DNA of 45,606 nt from Bacillota bacterium (GCA_030705925.1 JAUZPM010000010.1:1-45606); one strand, 5' to 3'. Shown: positions 9,055 through 17,500, numbered from the stretch's first letter. The notes: generated by a model from the sequence alone, not told the origin. A program made the numbers and translations.

Positions 9055-9077
9055 GATGCACCCCCTGACTTATCGTA

Positions 9078-10808
9078 TTATAATTCCATCTCAAGCTGAG
9101 AACTGTATATTTCTTTATAAATTGAGCTGTTTTTCAAAAGCTCGTCATGCGAGCCTTCAGCGGCTAGCTTTCCGTTATCAAGGACAAAAATCCGGTCTGC
9201 ATTTTTAGCAGAAAGTATACGCTGTGTTATTATAATACATGTAATATCTTTATAGTTTTTCTTAATGCCTGCTCTTATTTTTGCATCAGTTGTGGTGTCT
9301 ACAGCGCTTAGCGCATCGTCAAATATAATAATCTTGGATTTTTTAACAAGTGCGCGGGCTATACACAGACGCTGCCGCTGACCTCCGGATAAGTTGCGTC
9401 CGCCGCGTTCGAGAAGAGTGTCTAGTCCTTCAGGAAGCTGATTTATAAATTCTTCTGCACAGGCGGTTTCACACGCCTTGAAAAGGTCTTCTTCAGTTGC
9501 GTTTTCATCACCTTTTAACAGGTTTTCTCTAATAGTATCTGTAAAAAGGATTATTGACTGCATAACCATTGATATGTTTTCACGCAAGTGCTTAATAGAA
9601 TATTCTTTTATATCGTGACCTCCGACTTTTACTATGCCTTTTACGGGGTCATATAACCGTGGTATAAGATTAATAAGTGTTGATTTTCCGGCTCCTGTTC
9701 CGCCGAGTATTGCGACTGTTTCTCCGCTTTTGATATTTAAATTTATATCTGTTAAAACATCCTCGTTTGTTCCGGCGTTATAAGTGAAACTGACGTTTTC
9801 AAACTTTATTTCTCCGCTTTCGACTTTAGGCAGGTTAAATGATTGAAGAGAAGGGCCTTCAATAGATGGGTCTGTATCTAGTACTTCTATTACACGATTA
9901 ACGGATACTTTGACCCTTGATATGTTAATAAGAATCATAGACAGCATCGTGAGTGCTGAAAGGATCTGAGTTATATATGTAATAAATGATATTATTGAGC
10001 CGGACATTATTAAATGGCTTTTAAATAGATACCCGCCGAACCATAAAACTGCAACGATGGTAATGTTCATAACCAAATTCATTACAGGGCCGATAAGCGC
10101 CATGATCTGGTTTGCATGTATATTTATATTTGCAAGTGAGTCAGCCTCATCCGCAAACCGGGCTGTTTCCTTATCTTCCTTGACATAGTTTTTAACAACA
10201 CGTATGCCAAGCAGATTCTCACGGATTATATTATTTAATCCGTCAAGCTTGTTCTGGACCTGTTTAAAAAAAGGAAAACCTCGCATTATTGTTGAACGTA
10301 TCACTAACACAAGAACAGGAACTGAAAACAGCAAAACAAGCGCCAACCTGTAATTGATGGTAACTGCCATGATAATTCCGCCTATAAAAAGCAGCGGAGC
10401 TCGTACCATCATTCTTAGCGCTTGCATTAATATATCCTGAAGTGCAACCACATCGTTCGTCATTCTGACAATCAATGAAGATGTTCCAATTTTATTTATA
10501 CTTTTAAAGTCGAATGACTGAATCTTTTTAAATAGATCAAGCCTTAAATTATAAGAGAAATGGGTAGAGGCTAGGGTTGCCAGAATAACACAAACAAGTC
10601 CGCTCACCATTCCGGCGAGGGCTAGAAGAATAAGCAGAAGCCCCTTATCATAGACATATGCAATATCATGGTTTGCGACCCCGACATCTATTACACCTGC
10701 AAGAATCTTTGGCTGCATAAGGTCGCACAGCACTTCAATGACCATTACTAAAGGACAGAGTATGACAATAAGCCATACCCCTTTAAGGTATCGCAGTAAT
10801 CTTTTCAC
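9078..10808 (-). CDS. ABC exporter half-transporter, degenerate Walker B subunit (heterodimer partner)
   Basis: A six-helix exporter domain followed by an ATPase domain. Walker A GGTGAGKST is near residue 368, LSGGQRQR near 471, and Walker B reads IIIFDDALS near 492, where Asp replaces the catalytic Glu. That change with a canonical signature is the mirror image of the next gene, so the two form an asymmetric heterodimer. The open frame extends to ATG 10838. I choose GTG 10808, which gives MKRLLRYLKG, because GAGGG precedes it by seven bases and because the promoter places the transcript start almost on 10838. Size is then 576 residues. It is first gene of a two-gene operon. Confidence 0.9.
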   Translation of the reverse strand: MKRLLRYLKGVWLIVILCPLVMVIEVLCDLMQPKILAGVIDVGVANHDIAYVYDKGLLLILLALAGMVSGLVCVILATLASTHFSYNLRLDLFKKIQSFDFKSINKIGTSSLIVRMTNDVVALQDILMQALRMMVRAPLLFIGGIIMAVTINYRLALVLLFSVPVLVLVIRSTIMRGFPFFKQVQNKLDGLNNIIRENLLGIRVVKNYVKEDKETARFADEADSLANINIHANQIMALIGPVMNLVMNITIVAVLWFGGYLFKSHLIMSGSIISFITYITQILSALTMLSMILINISRVKVSVNRVIEVLDTDPSIEGPSLQSFNLPKVESGEIKFENVSFTYNAGTNEDVLTDINLNIKSGETVAILGGTGAGKSTLINLIPRLYDPVKGIVKVGGHDIKEYSIKHLRENISMVMQSIILFTDTIRENLLKGDENATEEDLFKACETACAEEFINQLPEGLDTLLERGGRNLSGGQRQRLCIARALVKKSKIIIFDDALSAVDTTTDAKIRAGIKKNYKDITCIIITQRILSAKNADRIFVLDNGKLAAEGSHDELLKNSSIYKEIYSSQLEMEL

Positions 10809-10843
10809 GATTGTTCCCTCTCTTACACTAACATACATAAAAA

Positions 10844-10872
10844 ATTATATTACAATTATATACTTAATGCAA
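10844..10872 (-). promoter_or_regulatory. Sigma-A type promoter for the heterodimeric ABC exporter
   Basis: TTGCAT (10867-10872) and a perfect TATAAT (10844-10849) are separated by 17 bases on the minus strand. The predicted transcript start near 10837 rules out ATG 10838 and supports GTG 10808 as the translation start. Confidence 0.75.
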
Positions 10873-10894
10873 CGTTTCTAATTTTAAAAATAAA

Positions 10895-10924
10895 AAGCGC
10901 TGCCTCCGGGGCGGGGCAACGCTT
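10895..10924 (-). terminator. Intrinsic terminator of folT
   Basis: On the minus strand AAGCGTTGCC and GGCAGCGCTT form a ten-pair stem with one G-U pair and a ten-base loop, followed by TTTTTATTTTT. It stands 16 bases after the folT stop and isolates the exporter promoter. Confidence 0.88.
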
Positions 10925-10939
10925 TGCGAATATTTCTTA

Positions 10940-11479
10940 TTAAACTTTGATTTTAAGTTTTTGCAAAACTTGTTTATCCATTTCATAAATAAGGAACACT
11001 TGTATTGGGAACATAATAGCGATTTTTACTATTCTCAAACCTAAAAATGCTGCAGCCGCTTTACCGGTAAGCATCGTAAGCCAGACGGTATTTAAATACA
11101 AATCAATCAGCAGTGTGATTATTAAAGTCACAAGTGTAACATTTAATACTGTTACTTTTCGTTTATAAAGAAAAAGGCCATAAAGAATTCCGCTGATAAA
11201 GGCACTGAGAGTAAATCCTGGGAAAAAAGCACCCTTTGAGAACAGAAAAACACCAACAAGATCTCCAATTGCAGCGGCAAAGGCACCAGGGATAGCCCCA
11301 AACATCATAGAGTATAATGCCACCGGCAAAAAGCCGAGGCTAAAACGCACAAACTGGTTTTCAAATGATAAAAAGCGTGTAAGTATCACATTCAATGCGA
11401 TAAATAATGCCCCAAACACAAGCGATCTTGTGTTGGTAAGGTTTTTAAAAGAGTTTTTAAAATTGATCCAGACAGACAT
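10940..11479 (-). CDS. folT: Folate-family ECF transporter S component FolT
   Basis: A 179-residue, highly hydrophobic six-helix protein with the ECF S-component N-terminal segment (RSLVFGALFIALNVILTRF) and the GxFPGFTLSAF-like loop. FolT binds folates and docks with a shared EcfA-EcfA'-EcfT energising module encoded elsewhere. The assignment to folate is supported independently by the tetrahydrofolate riboswitch directly upstream. The start has GGAGG seven bases before the ATG. It is monocistronic: promoter at 11691-11720, terminator at 10895-10924. Expression is expected to fall when THF is plentiful. Confidence 0.93.
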   Translation of the reverse strand: MSVWINFKNSFKNLTNTRSLVFGALFIALNVILTRFLSFENQFVRFSLGFLPVALYSMMFGAIPGAFAAAIGDLVGVFLFSKGAFFPGFTLSAFISGILYGLFLYKRKVTVLNVTLVTLIITLLIDLYLNTVWLTMLTGKAAAAFLGLRIVKIAIMFPIQVFLIYEMDKQVLQKLKIKV

Positions 11480-11485
11480 AAAAAT

Positions 11486-11548
11486 ACCTCCACATAAATT
11501 GTTACAAATTGACCCTGCAATTTGCTACATGTAGAGGTTAAATCCTCT
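11486..11548 (-). promoter_or_regulatory. Candidate expression platform: mutually exclusive anti-SD hairpin for folT
   Basis: On the minus strand ACCTCTAC (11531-11538) can pair with the ribosome site GTGGAGGT (11486-11493), eight pairs with one G-U. The same bases can instead pair with AGAGG (11544-11548) to form a small hairpin directly after the aptamer. This would be a translational switch; the pairing choice is inference. Confidence 0.5.
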
Positions 11549-11554
11549 TAATGC

Positions 11555-11655
11555 AGCAGCGGGATGCGAAATTTGCACCGCAAGCCATTAGGCTTTTCGT
11601 TCAGAAGGCAACTCCCCGTCCATCTGACACTTGACGCGCAAAATTCTACTCTGCT
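11555..11655 (-). promoter_or_regulatory. Tetrahydrofolate (THF) riboswitch aptamer
   Basis: On the minus strand the RNA shows the conserved THF-I elements in order: AGCAGAGUAG at the 5' side of P1, GCGCGUCAAGUG, a central GGGGAGUUGCCUUC arm, GCGGUGCAAAUU and a closing GCAUCCCGCUGC. The ends GCAG and CUGC pair as P1. It lies between a strong promoter and folT, the classic target of this RNA class. Confidence 0.92.
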
Positions 11656-11690
11656 ATCCCAAGAGATATAGCTATTCAATTTGCATATCT

Positions 11691-11720
11691 ATTATATACC
11701 ACATTAGGTAGTTCAATCAA
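11691..11720 (-). promoter_or_regulatory. Promoter for the THF riboswitch and folT
   Basis: TTGATT (11715-11720) and a perfect TATAAT (11691-11696) are spaced by 18 bases on the minus strand. The aptamer begins about 28 bases after the predicted start. Confidence 0.72.
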
Positions 11721-11743
11721 CATAATTCTTATTATTACTTTAA

Positions 11744-11772
11744 TTGACAGAAAATTCATGGTGTGATAGCAT
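11744..11772 (+). promoter_or_regulatory. Divergent promoter for the thpR-UbiD-UbiA-UbiX-ABC operon
   Basis: A perfect TTGACA (11744-11749) is followed after 17 bases by TAGCAT (11767-11772), a weak -10. It faces away from the folT promoter 24 bases to its left. Confidence 0.55.
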
Positions 11773-11800
11773 AAAACTTAATATAAAATGGAGGGCATAA

Positions 11801-12337
11801 ATGAGGCTTTTTATTGCAATAAATTTTAATGAACAGACTAAGGATTCTCTTTGCGGAATAATGGAACACCTAAAAGGTGAAAAAGTTTCCGGCAATTATA
11901 CAACACGTGACAATCTTCATCTAACGCTTGTGTTCATCGGAGAGGTTCCTTCTTCGAAAATTATTGATATTGAAGAAGCAATAAATACTATTGATGCTCT
12001 CACGTTTGACATTAAAATCGGGGGCATAGGAACTTTCAAACAGAAAGACGGCGGTATTTTATGGACAGGCATAACGTTAAATGATAGCCTTATATCTGTA
12101 TATAATAAATTAACTGGTGAACTTGAAAAAAGAGGGTTTGAAATAGAGAAAAGAGCTTATAAGCCGCATTTGACGCTTTGCCGCAGAGCGAAAATGCCAC
12201 CTGAGTTTGATATAAAAAAATATTCAAATACAGCGCCGGAGCAAAACTTTTCAGTAGAAAAAATAAGTCTTATGAAGTCAGAACGGATTGGCGGGAAATT
12301 GATATATACGGAAATTTACTCTAAAATATTAAAATAA
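11801..12337 (+). CDS. thpR: RNA 2',3'-cyclic phosphodiesterase (LigT/2H family)
   Basis: A 178-residue 2H phosphoesterase. The two catalytic HxTx motifs are His40-Leu-Thr42 (NLHLTLVFIG) and His123-Leu-Thr125 (KPHLTLCRR), with the spacing expected of ThpR/LigT. The enzyme opens 2',3'-cyclic phosphates on RNA ends. GGAGGG precedes the ATG by a few bases. It is the first gene after the plus-strand promoter and is followed by UbiD after 28 bases. Its functional link to the quinone genes is not obvious and may be only positional. Confidence 0.92.
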   Translation: MRLFIAINFNEQTKDSLCGIMEHLKGEKVSGNYTTRDNLHLTLVFIGEVPSSKIIDIEEAINTIDALTFDIKIGGIGTFKQKDGGILWTGITLNDSLISVYNKLTGELEKRGFEIEKRAYKPHLTLCRRAKMPPEFDIKKYSNTAPEQNFSVEKISLMKSERIGGKLIYTEIYSKILK

Positions 12338-12365
12338 TATCTCGTCACTTAATAAGGAGGCTTGC

Positions 12366-13802
12366 ATGGCATATAGGAATATTCGTCATTTTATTAATGC
12401 CCTTGACAAGAAAGGGCTTTTAAAAAGAATATCTTGTGAAGTAGATCCTGAGCTTGAGATAACTGAAATTACTGATAGGGTATCGAAAGCTTTTGGACCT
12501 GCGCTTTTATTCGAGAAAGTAAAGGGCTCTGATTTTCCGGTTCTGATAAACACATTCGGCACTTTTGAACGGATGAGTATGGCGCTTGGAGTTCAAAAAC
12601 TTGATGATGTCTCATCGAGGATTACCGAGCTTCTCGATATAAGCAATTATATTACGCTTGCAGATAAGATCAAATCAGTGCCGCAGCTTGCCTCTCTTAT
12701 TTCCGTTTTCCCGATAAAGGTTTCGCATGGTGCGTGCCAGGAAGTTTCGGAAGAGCCGGATCTGTCAAAACTTCCGATTTTAAAATGCTGGCCTGAAGAT
12801 GGGGGGCGTTTTATTACACTGCCACTGGTGTTTACAAAAGATCCGGAAACCGGAGCGCAGAACGTGGGGATGTATCGACTTCAAGTATATGACAATAAAA
12901 CTACTGGCATGCACTGGCATCTTCATAAAGATGGCAGAGCAATATATGAAAAATACCGCAGGATAGGGGGCAGAATGCCTGTTTCTGTTGCAATTGGTTG
13001 TGACCCGGCGACTATATACGCCGCGACTGCTCCGCTTCCCTCGATGATAGACGAAATGATGTTTGCCGGATTTTTAAGAAAAGCGCCGGTGTTAATGACA
13101 AAGTGCCTTACGAACGATATTTTTGTGCCGGCACAAAGCGAGTTTGTGCTTGAGGGTTATGTCGATGCAAACGAATTAAAGGAAGAAGGGCCTTTCGGAG
13201 ATCATACCGGCTATTATTCTGAAAAAGATATGTACCCGGTTTTCCATCTAACAAAGATAACACGAAAGAAAAACCCAATTTATATGGCTACGGTGGTAGG
13301 AAAGCCGCCAATGGAAGACTGTTATTTAGGTAAGGCGACTGAACGGATATTTTTGCCACTGCTTCGGCTGACGGCACCTGAAATAGTAGATATGAGCTTT
13401 CCGCTTGAAGGCGTATTCCACGGCTGTGTAATAGTTTCAATAGACAAGCGATATCCTGCTCACGCGAAAAAAATAATGAATACTCTCTGGGGCACGGGGC
13501 AAATGATGTATACAAAAATGATCATCGTTGTGGACAAGGATATAAATCCTCATGACTATTCTACTGTCGCTTGGAAAGTGTTCAATAATATAGACGCTAA
13601 AAGGGACATGGTTATATCAGAGGGACCTCTAGATGCTCTAGATCATGCATCACCTATGCGATTTGTAGGAAACCGGCTGGGCATTGACGCAACTAAGAAA
13701 TGGCCTTCAGAAGGTTATATGCGGGATTGGCCTGATGATATTGAGATGAGTGAGGGGATAAAAAGACAGGTAGACAAAAGGTGGACAAGCTATGGTATTT
13801 AA
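12366..13802 (+). CDS. UbiD-family prenylated-FMN decarboxylase (menaquinone-type)
   Basis: A 478-residue cytosolic UbiD-family enzyme that uses prenylated FMN, supplied by UbiX two genes downstream, to decarboxylate an aromatic or prenylated-aromatic acid. The conserved block EEGPFGDHTGYYS is at about residues 272-284, and the C-terminal WKVFNNIDAKRD plus WPSEGYMRDWP segments match the family. AAGGAGG precedes the ATG by six bases. It overlaps the prenyltransferase by 11 bases. With UbiA and UbiX here and no ubiquinone genes in sight, the most likely role is decarboxylation after prenylation of 1,4-dihydroxy-6-naphthoate in the futalosine menaquinone route. Another aromatic acid cannot be excluded. 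Confidence 0.9.
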   Translation: MAYRNIRHFINALDKKGLLKRISCEVDPELEITEITDRVSKAFGPALLFEKVKGSDFPVLINTFGTFERMSMALGVQKLDDVSSRITELLDISNYITLADKIKSVPQLASLISVFPIKVSHGACQEVSEEPDLSKLPILKCWPEDGGRFITLPLVFTKDPETGAQNVGMYRLQVYDNKTTGMHWHLHKDGRAIYEKYRRIGGRMPVSVAIGCDPATIYAATAPLPSMIDEMMFAGFLRKAPVLMTKCLTNDIFVPAQSEFVLEGYVDANELKEEGPFGDHTGYYSEKDMYPVFHLTKITRKKNPIYMATVVGKPPMEDCYLGKATERIFLPLLRLTAPEIVDMSFPLEGVFHGCVIVSIDKRYPAHAKKIMNTLWGTGQMMYTKMIIVVDKDINPHDYSTVAWKVFNNIDAKRDMVISEGPLDALDHASPMRFVGNRLGIDATKKWPSEGYMRDWPDDIEMSEGIKRQVDKRWTSYGI

Positions 13803-14661
13803 TAAATTAAAGGAATACGGCGGTCTCGTCATGTTTTCTCATACGGTGTTTTCACTTCCGTTCGGACTTATGGCAATGATTTGGGCGGCAAACGGCTTGC
13901 CTGAGCTCAGGGTGTTTTTTTGGATACTTATTGCGCTCATAGGCGCGCGTAACGGTGCAAACGCGTTTAACCGAATCGCAGACCGTGATATTGACAAAAA
14001 AAATGAACGAACAAAAGAAAGACACCTTCCTGCAGGAAAAGTCAAGCTATCAGAAGCTTATGGGGTCATGATCTTTTGTTTTGCAATTTTGGCGCTAGCG
14101 GCATATGAACTCAATATCCTATGTCTTATACTTTTACCTTTCGCAATTGCACTTTTTATTTTTTACTCATATACAAAACGCATAACATGGCTATGCCATT
14201 ACATACTTGGCGCAGCCTGCGGAGGAGCACCCGTCGGCGCATGGATAGCTGTGACCGGAAAGATTACTTTCCCTTCTCTTCTACTAGGAGCAGCGGTATG
14301 CATGTGGGTTGCCGGATTCGATATTCTATACGCTACTCAGGATATTGATTTCGACAGACAAGAGGGACTCCATTCAATACCTGCTAAATTTGGGCTTAAT
14401 GGTGCCCGCATTATTGCGGCATTATCTCATATTGCTGCTGTATTGTTGTTACTGATATTTTGTTTTGCACTAAAGCGCGGAGTTTTTTATATATTAGGTC
14501 TTGCGGTTGTTTCTATGCTGTTATTTATTGAACATAAAGGAGTCAAACCTGAAAACAGAAGCAGGATGAATTTTATCGCATACCATATAAACCAACTAGT
14601 GAGCATTATTTTCTTTATTTTTGCACTGACAGACTTTTTTGTTATGGGAGGACGTTTATGA
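13792..14661 (+). CDS. UbiA-like polyprenyltransferase (MqnP-type)
   Basis: A 289-residue integral membrane prenyltransferase with eight to nine hydrophobic helices. The first Asp-rich motif is N60xxxD64xxxD68 (NRIADRDID). The second is D182xxxD186 within YATQDIDFDRQ. These bind Mg2+ and the polyprenyl diphosphate. It transfers the isoprenoid tail onto a hydroxylated aromatic acid. It overlaps the UbiD gene by 11 bases and UbiX by 4 bases (ATGA), so translation is coupled. The set UbiD-UbiA-UbiX points to the late futalosine branch of menaquinone synthesis. A MenA role is less likely because MenA acts on DHNA without needing UbiD/UbiX. Confidence 0.9.
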   Translation: MVFNKLKEYGGLVMFSHTVFSLPFGLMAMIWAANGLPELRVFFWILIALIGARNGANAFNRIADRDIDKKNERTKERHLPAGKVKLSEAYGVMIFCFAILALAAYELNILCLILLPFAIALFIFYSYTKRITWLCHYILGAACGGAPVGAWIAVTGKITFPSLLLGAAVCMWVAGFDILYATQDIDFDRQEGLHSIPAKFGLNGARIIAALSHIAAVLLLLIFCFALKRGVFYILGLAVVSMLLFIEHKGVKPENRSRMNFIAYHINQLVSIIFFIFALTDFFVMGGRL

Positions 14662-15224
14662 AACGACTAATTTTGGGAATAACCGGTGCAAGCGGTGCTG
14701 TACTTGCAAAAAGATTCATTGAGTGTGCTAAGGAATACCGCGAACTGCATATCATTATTACAGATAACGGTTTGCGGGTATTTGAGTTTGAAACAGGGAT
14801 CTCCTTTAAGGATTTTATAGAGTCTCAAAATGGAATTATAGTTCATGACAACCGAGACATGTTTGCATGTGTTGCAAGCGGTTCATTTGACACCGAAGGT
14901 ATGGTGATTATTCCATGTTCGATGGCGTCAGCGGCGAAACTTGCAAATGGAATTGGGGATACACTGCTTTTGCACGCAGCAGATATTTGCTTAAAGGAAA
15001 AACGCAGGCTTGTTATTGTGCCGCGTGAAACACCGCTTCACGCAATACATTTGAAGAATTTGCAGACGCTTGCTGAAACAGGTGCTTATATCGTGCCGCC
15101 AATGCCGATGTTTTATTCAAAACCTGCTTCTGCTGACGATATTATCAACAGTCTTGTGGGCAGAATATTAAAATATGCAGGGGTTGACAACACATTATAC
15201 ATGAAATGGGGAGGGCAGAAATGA
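14658..15224 (+). CDS. ubiX: Flavin prenyltransferase UbiX
   Basis: A 188-residue flavoprotein that attaches a dimethylallyl group to FMN to make the prenyl-FMN cofactor required by UbiD. The FMN-binding GITGASGA is at residues 7-14, SMASAAKLANGIGDTLL is the central conserved helix, and VPRETPLHAIHL is the phosphate-binding segment. Normal length for the family. GGGAGG lies before the ATG. It overlaps UbiA by four bases and its own stop overlaps the next gene's start (ATGA). Confidence 0.95.
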   Translation: MKRLILGITGASGAVLAKRFIECAKEYRELHIIITDNGLRVFEFETGISFKDFIESQNGIIVHDNRDMFACVASGSFDTEGMVIIPCSMASAAKLANGIGDTLLLHAADICLKEKRRLVIVPRETPLHAIHLKNLQTLAETGAYIVPPMPMFYSKPASADDIINSLVGRILKYAGVDNTLYMKWGGQK

Positions 15225-16129
15225 AGAGAAAAATATCATTGTTTCTTTTCGCAGTAATTATTATTGGTATATTAAGTGGATGTGAGGCACAAAAAAGCAA
15301 ACAAACTTTAACTGTCGGGATAATGCCTGATTTTGATTCTATACCGATAATTGTTGCAAAAGAACAGGGCTTTTTTAATCAGAATGTGAAAATCGATATA
15401 TATAAAAGCCCGGTTGACCGTGACAGTGCTCTTATAAGCGGAAATATGGATGGCTGCATATCGGATGTATTAGCCGTTTGCCTTGAACGTAACGGGGGCT
15501 TCGAAGCTTATATTACCTCAAAAACAAACGGCAAGTATGGACTTGTTGCTTCACAAGCTTCCGGCATAAAAACCGCTCAGGACCTTAAGGGAAAAGAAAT
15601 AGGACTCAGCATCAATACGATAATTGAATATGTAACAGACAGCATTTTGACAAAAGAGGGGGTAGACCCTTATTTTGTGCAGAAAACTGCCGTTCCTAAA
15701 ATCCCGTCCCGGCTTGAACTTTTGATGAATAACCAGATAGCTGCGGTTACTCTTCCGGAACCTTACGTCAGCTCGGCTGTCTCTGCGGGAGCCACATTAA
15801 TTGGAACTTCATCAGATCTCGGTATCAACCCTGGTGTTATTCTTTTCACTAAAAACGCAATCGATAATAAAAGTGAAGATATAAGGGAGTTTTATAGAGC
15901 ATATAACAAAGCGGTGGAGTATATCGCAAAAAACCCTAAAGAGAATTATATTAATAAAGTTATAAGTGAACTTGGACTTCCGGATTCAGTCGGAAATGCA
16001 GAACTTCCAAAATATGAAAAATCAAAGCTGCCGGAAAACCAGGAAGTTGAGAGAGCAATGCAATGGCTTTTTGATAAGAAGATGATTCAAAAACAGTATT
16101 CATACAAAGAACTTGAGAAAGAAATATAA
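15221..16129 (+). CDS. NMT1/SsuA-like ABC transporter substrate-binding lipoprotein
   Basis: A 302-residue lipoprotein. The longest frame starts at 15206, but ATG 15221 is preceded by GGGAGGGC, overlaps the UbiX stop as ATGA, and gives a proper signal MKRKISLFLF followed by lipobox LSGC with Cys21. The mature part has the NitT/TauT/ThiY fold features: TVGIMPDFDSIPIIVAKEQGF, then GKEIGLS and a LPEPYVSSA hinge region. Families of this fold bind sulfonates, nitrate, pyrimidines or aromatic acids. Encoded in a translationally coupled series with UbiD, UbiA and UbiX, it may bind a naphthoate or other precursor fed to those enzymes; that is inference. Confidence 0.85.
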   Translation: MKRKISLFLFAVIIIGILSGCEAQKSKQTLTVGIMPDFDSIPIIVAKEQGFFNQNVKIDIYKSPVDRDSALISGNMDGCISDVLAVCLERNGGFEAYITSKTNGKYGLVASQASGIKTAQDLKGKEIGLSINTIIEYVTDSILTKEGVDPYFVQKTAVPKIPSRLELLMNNQIAAVTLPEPYVSSAVSAGATLIGTSSDLGINPGVILFTKNAIDNKSEDIREFYRAYNKAVEYIAKNPKENYINKVISELGLPDSVGNAELPKYEKSKLPENQEVERAMQWLFDKKMIQKQYSYKELEKEI

Positions 16130-16734
16130 TGATTCATATAAATATAGATGAGGCATATTATTATCCGGATACGCCTGTTTTAAAGGATTTTAAACTCGAT
16201 ATAGAAAAGGGCGAAATAATAACGGTTATCGGACCTTCCGGCTGTGGAAAATCGACGCTGTTAAAAATTATTGCGGGATTGCATAATGGCGTAAAAGGAA
16301 GGGTCGATGTGGGGATAGGTGCACGGATTGGCTTTATACCTCAGAATAAATGTCTTTTACCATGGAAAACGGTATATGAGAACATTGTATTGTTAACTAG
16401 TGCCGATCGCAGACCAGTTGATAAAAATGCAGCACTAGAACTTATTAAACAGCTGGGTTTAGAAAGATATTCGGAGGTTTATCCCTTAAACCTTTCAGGC
16501 GGACAGTATCAAAGGGTTTTGCTTGGCCAGGTTTTCTTTTTCAATCCTGATATAATTTTGATGGACGAGCCGTTTTCCGCACTCGATACAGATACAAAGA
16601 ATGAAATAATAGAGCTGTTTTTAAAGATGCAAAAGGATAAAAACATAACTACAGTATTAGTAACGCATAATCATGATGAAGCACGCGCAATAAATGGCAG
16701 GGTAATAAACCTTGCGGATAGAGGCGCTGTGTGA
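16129..16734 (+). CDS. ABC transporter ATP-binding protein (SsuB/TauB-like)
   Basis: A 201-residue ATPase with Walker A GPSGCGKST at about residue 34, signature LSGGQYQR, Walker B ILMDEPFSALD and an H-loop LVTHNHDEA. It lacks the C-terminal stretch of typical 250-residue SsuB/TauB proteins but keeps every catalytic motif, so it should be active. Its ATG shares one base with the upstream stop (TAATG) and its stop overlaps the permease start (GTGA). It powers the importer whose binding protein and permease flank it. Confidence 0.92.
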   Translation: MIHINIDEAYYYPDTPVLKDFKLDIEKGEIITVIGPSGCGKSTLLKIIAGLHNGVKGRVDVGIGARIGFIPQNKCLLPWKTVYENIVLLTSADRRPVDKNAALELIKQLGLERYSEVYPLNLSGGQYQRVLLGQVFFFNPDIILMDEPFSALDTDTKNEIIELFLKMQKDKNITTVLVTHNHDEARAINGRVINLADRGAV

Positions 16735-17456
16735 AAAAAACAATCGGTTGGGTTTTGATTATATTAGTATGGCAGGCTTGCGCGGCTTTGGTAAATAAAT
16801 CGGTTTTCCCTGCACCTACATCGGTTTTTATGGCATTATTTAACGGCAGCAATTTTTTGTTTGAACACTGTGCTTTCAGCATATTAAGGATTTTTACCGG
16901 TGTTGCGATTTCTTTACTTATCGGCGTTCCAACAGGGATACTTATGGGGTACTTTAATAAGGTGGATAAAGCGTTATCACCGATCGCATATTTTGTAAGC
17001 CCAATTCCTAAAATCGCGCTGCTTCCTTTAATAATGCTTATTTTCGGGATTGGAGAGTTTTCTAAAATTTTTATTATTGTTATTATTATGATCTTTCAAG
17101 TAATAGTGACTGTTCGCGATTCCGTCAAGACTATTCCTGAAGAATATTTTATTCCCTTTTTTACAGTTAGGGCACCTAAGAGGCGGATAATATCAGATAT
17201 TATACTGCCTGCATCTTTGCCGGAGATATTTACATCTATAAGAATTGGACTTGCAACAGCAATTTCGGTTTTGTTTTTTACCGAAACATTCGGAACCAGA
17301 TATGGAATGGGATTTTTTATAATGGATATGTGGATGCGTCTGGATTACCCGCATATGTATCTTGGCATAATACTTCTTGCGTTTATTGGTTTTGTACTTA
17401 CAGCTTTGCTTGATTATATGGAAAAGTTACTTTGTCCATGGAAGAAAACTAAATAG
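16731..17456 (+). CDS. ABC transporter permease (SsuC/TauC-like)
   Basis: A 241-residue permease with six hydrophobic segments, starting at GTG (GTGA overlap with the ATPase stop). The EAA-like loop reads TIPEEYFIPFFTVRAPKRR...DIILPASLPEIF in positions ~136-168, typical of the NitT/TauT permease family. It completes a three-gene importer and is last in the operon, followed by a strong terminator. The operon contains no mqnA-D and no methyltransferase, so upstream steps must be elsewhere or replaced by import. Confidence 0.9.
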   Translation: MKKTIGWVLIILVWQACAALVNKSVFPAPTSVFMALFNGSNFLFEHCAFSILRIFTGVAISLLIGVPTGILMGYFNKVDKALSPIAYFVSPIPKIALLPLIMLIFGIGEFSKIFIIVIIMIFQVIVTVRDSVKTIPEEYFIPFFTVRAPKRRIISDIILPASLPEIFTSIRIGLATAISVLFFTETFGTRYGMGFFIMDMWMRLDYPHMYLGIILLAFIGFVLTALLDYMEKLLCPWKKTK

Positions 17457-17457
17457 T

Positions 17458-17500
17458 AAAAGGTCTTCTGATGTTCTACAATTCATCAGAAGACCTTTTT
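17458..17500. terminator. Bidirectional intrinsic terminator between the quinone/ABC operon and the SLH gene
   Basis: AAAAGGTCTTCTGATG and CATCAGAAGACCTTTT are perfect 16-base arms around a ten-base loop, followed by a T on the plus strand. Read on the minus strand the same stem ends in TTTTACTATTT, so it can also stop transcripts from the SLH gene. Confidence 0.9.

Noticed and set aside
12366-15224. Ubiquinone biosynthesis locus
   Set aside because: UbiD, UbiA and UbiX families are shared with the futalosine menaquinone route. An apparently anaerobic Firmicute would not be expected to make ubiquinone, and no other ubi genes are present.
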